Assembly: GCA_050942555.1 (NCBI GenBank)
Contig: JBMNNN010000104.1
Location: forward strand, 1-7,305
DNA length: 7,305 bases
Direction: 5' to 3'
Origin: JAAYXU01 sp050942555
Lineage (GTDB): Bacteria > Bacillota > Clostridia > Christensenellales > UMGS416
Below are positions 6,241 to 7,305 of this stretch, in pieces (position 1 is the first letter of the stretch; each line of letters opens with the position of its first letter). The notes below the pieces were generated by a model. The model saw only the letters and a program-made list of their open reading frames with translations, searched no databases and had not been told where the DNA came from. Both the position numbers and the translations under genes were made by a program.

Positions 6241-7272
6241 TCAGTCCGTTTCCTTCTTCTCGGTCTCCGCGCGTGTATAGAGCGGATCGCCGACCGGCCT
6301 TGCCTCCTGAGCCGGATCGTAGTCGGACCAGTCGATGGACCATGTCTTGCGGCGGCGGAATGGCTGATGGAACTTGTTGCCGATGACGCCGCGGGCTTCC
6401 ATGCTGATCATGCAGGCGCGTGTGCAGCCGCGCGAGCCGCAGATCGCCTGACCGGTATTGTAGAGGTTGCGGGGCTTCTTGAAGAAGGGCGAGAACCAGG
6501 CCGGCTTGAACTGATCGGAACCCGGCTTATAATAGCCCTTCTCTCCCTTGGGAACCCGTACCGCGCCCACAAAGGACTCATCGCATAGCTGGACGTCGAT
6601 ATCGGTCCACTCTACGTCGTGGCCTCCGAGCTTCACATTGACGGTCTTTGTCTCGCTGAGCGCTCCGGCGGGGCAGGCCCTTACGCATGCCATGCACCGG
6701 TTGCACAGCGTTCCGGGCGCCATAATGGGATCGGGCTCAAGCTCCATCTCGGTGATCACGATGCCAACCCGCTGGCGCGGCCCGAACTGGGGCGTGAGCA
6801 GCATCTTGCTGAATCCGATCTCGCCCAGGCCCGCCAGGTACGACGCGATGCGCAGATGCACCATGACGTCGGGATGTGCGCGGCCGGGCTCGACGGCCTT
6901 GCTGTAGTTCTTGCGCAGCTTGCCCACGCCGTCGATCGCGCGCCAGTCGCTCTGGTGTCCATAGGGTATCGCCTCGTATCCTTCGTCCTCGATCGCCTTT
7001 GCCAGGTTGATGACCGTCATCGGCATATAGAGGTACGTGATGCCGCCGTAGCCCATGCTCGAGTAGTTGCTGAAGAACGTCCCTTCCTCAACGCCGCGCA
7101 GGCTTCCCCGCATGACGCGGAACGCCATCGCGATAACCGACTTGGCCTCGGGCATGATCTGGCGCGGGTCCATCTGGATGGGAGCCCCCTCCCAGCGGTC
7201 AATGGAGCCGATTGCCACCGCGTCGGCGCCCAGCGACAGCGCCAGTTCCTTGACTCTTTGTGCGTCCAACAT
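6241..7272 (-). CDS. QueG/reductive-dehalogenase-like Fe-S protein, possibly cobalamin-dependent
   Basis: A 343-residue protein counted from ATG 7272. The N-terminal part (about 1-180) follows the QueG/reductive-dehalogenase layout: a helix and strand LGADAVAIGS, then PEAKSVIAMAF, then LAGLGEIGFSKMLLTPQFG (146-164). This region binds cobalamin in QueG. A classic cluster motif follows, CNRCMACVRACP with C190, C193, C196 and C200, then a second group C278-x4-C283-x3-C287 followed by Met instead of the usual Pro; C230 is extra. QueG reduces epoxyqueuosine in tRNA. Against that role here: the context is sugar genes, the C-terminal HEAT-like region of QueG is absent, and the segment before AGLG lacks the usual E-R-P-L-A stretch. 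It is therefore more likely an uncharacterised reductase or electron-transfer protein of the superfamily. The start at 7272 is preferred over ATG 7293 because the first residues of the longer form (MERRKQI) are encoded by a purine-rich ribosome site. It lies 51 bases upstream of the first glycosidase. Confidence 0.8.
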   Translation of the reverse strand: MLDAQRVKELALSLGADAVAIGSIDRWEGAPIQMDPRQIMPEAKSVIAMAFRVMRGSLRGVEEGTFFSNYSSMGYGGITYLYMPMTVINLAKAIEDEGYEAIPYGHQSDWRAIDGVGKLRKNYSKAVEPGRAHPDVMVHLRIASYLAGLGEIGFSKMLLTPQFGPRQRVGIVITEMELEPDPIMAPGTLCNRCMACVRACPAGALSETKTVNVKLGGHDVEWTDIDVQLCDESFVGAVRVPKGEKGYYKPGSDQFKPAWFSPFFKKPRNLYNTGQAICGSRGCTRACMISMEARGVIGNKFHQPFRRRKTWSIDWSDYDPAQEARPVGDPLYTRAETEKKETD

Positions 7273-7282
7273 TATTTGTTTT

Positions 7283-7287
7283 CTCCT
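7283..7287 (-). promoter_or_regulatory. Shine-Dalgarno that decides the reductase start
   Basis: AGGAG, within the purine run GGAGAGGAG, lies ten bases before ATG 7272 on the minus strand. Starting at ATG 7293 would translate this site as Glu-Arg-Arg-Lys, a common sign of an over-extended start. A weaker AGGA precedes ATG 7293, so the longer form is not excluded. Confidence 0.6.
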
Positions 7288-7305
7288 CTCCATTATTCCT
7301 GATCG

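Larger units (their letters stand above)
1..7272 (-). other. Probable single operon for glycoside breakdown
   Basis: All five genes share one strand, with gaps of about 51, 27, 32 and 13 bases from first to last, and each has a ribosome site. No hairpin plus T-run and no -35/-10 pair is visible in any gap, so one transcript is likely. It probably begins upstream of the right edge and continues past the left edge. No transporter, kinase or isomerase is included in the visible part. Confidence 0.8.

Noticed and set aside
6241..7272. Calling the reductase QueG (queuosine synthesis)
   Set aside because: Only the superfamily is supported. The second cysteine motif, the missing C-terminal helical region and the sugar-gene context argue against a confident QueG name.
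7273..7293. Longer reductase start giving MERRKQI
   Set aside because: The extra codons coincide with the purine-rich ribosome site GGAGAGGAG serving ATG 7272. Not fully excluded, since AGGA precedes ATG 7293.
1..7305. tRNA, rRNA, CRISPR array, insertion sequence or prophage signal
   Set aside because: Nearly all bases are covered by five protein genes; no spaced direct repeats, terminal inverted repeats, transposase-like proteins or RNA-gene signatures were seen on either strand.

Overview
The window appears to be the interior of one bacterial operon. Five genes lie head to tail on the minus strand, separated by gaps of about 13 to 51 bases, with no visible terminator or internal promoter. 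There is almost no non-coding DNA. GC is about 60% by eye, Shine-Dalgarno sites are mostly good purine-rich ones (AAGGAGGA, AAAGGAG, AGGAG), the regulator is of the RpiR type, and an iron-sulfur reductase-like protein is present. Together these suggest an anaerobic, carbohydrate-degrading member of the Bacillota (Clostridia-like, gut or sediment type). This taxonomic placement is an inference; no marker gene is present.

Layout in the direction of transcription (right to left). (1) 7272-6241: a QueG/reductive-dehalogenase-like protein with two cysteine clusters. (2) 6189-4306 and (3) 4278-2374: two diverged tandem copies of a GH42-like (clan GH-A) glycosidase, each with a NEP acid/base motif, a strand-7 glutamate, and a glutamine-amidotransferase-like middle domain. 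(4) 2341-1454: an RpiR-family regulator with an N-terminal helix-turn-helix and a C-terminal SIS sugar-phosphate domain. (5) 1440 to beyond base 1: the first 480 residues of a DUF6259-like protein, with an N-terminal beta-sandwich and the first part of a TIM barrel.

None of the five products has a visible signal peptide or membrane segment, so all are expected to be cytoplasmic. The simplest reading is a sugar-utilisation operon. Imported oligosaccharides or glycosides would be cleaved by the two GH42-like enzymes and the DUF6259 protein, and a phosphorylated sugar intermediate would be sensed by the RpiR protein. No transporter or kinase is inside the window. The least explained member is the cobalamin/Fe-S-type reductase at the head of the operon. 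It lacks several hallmarks of true epoxyqueuosine reductase and may act on an unusual glycoside or aglycone. That last point is speculation from context.

Long open frames on the plus strand (up to 573 codons) are antisense shadows of these genes.
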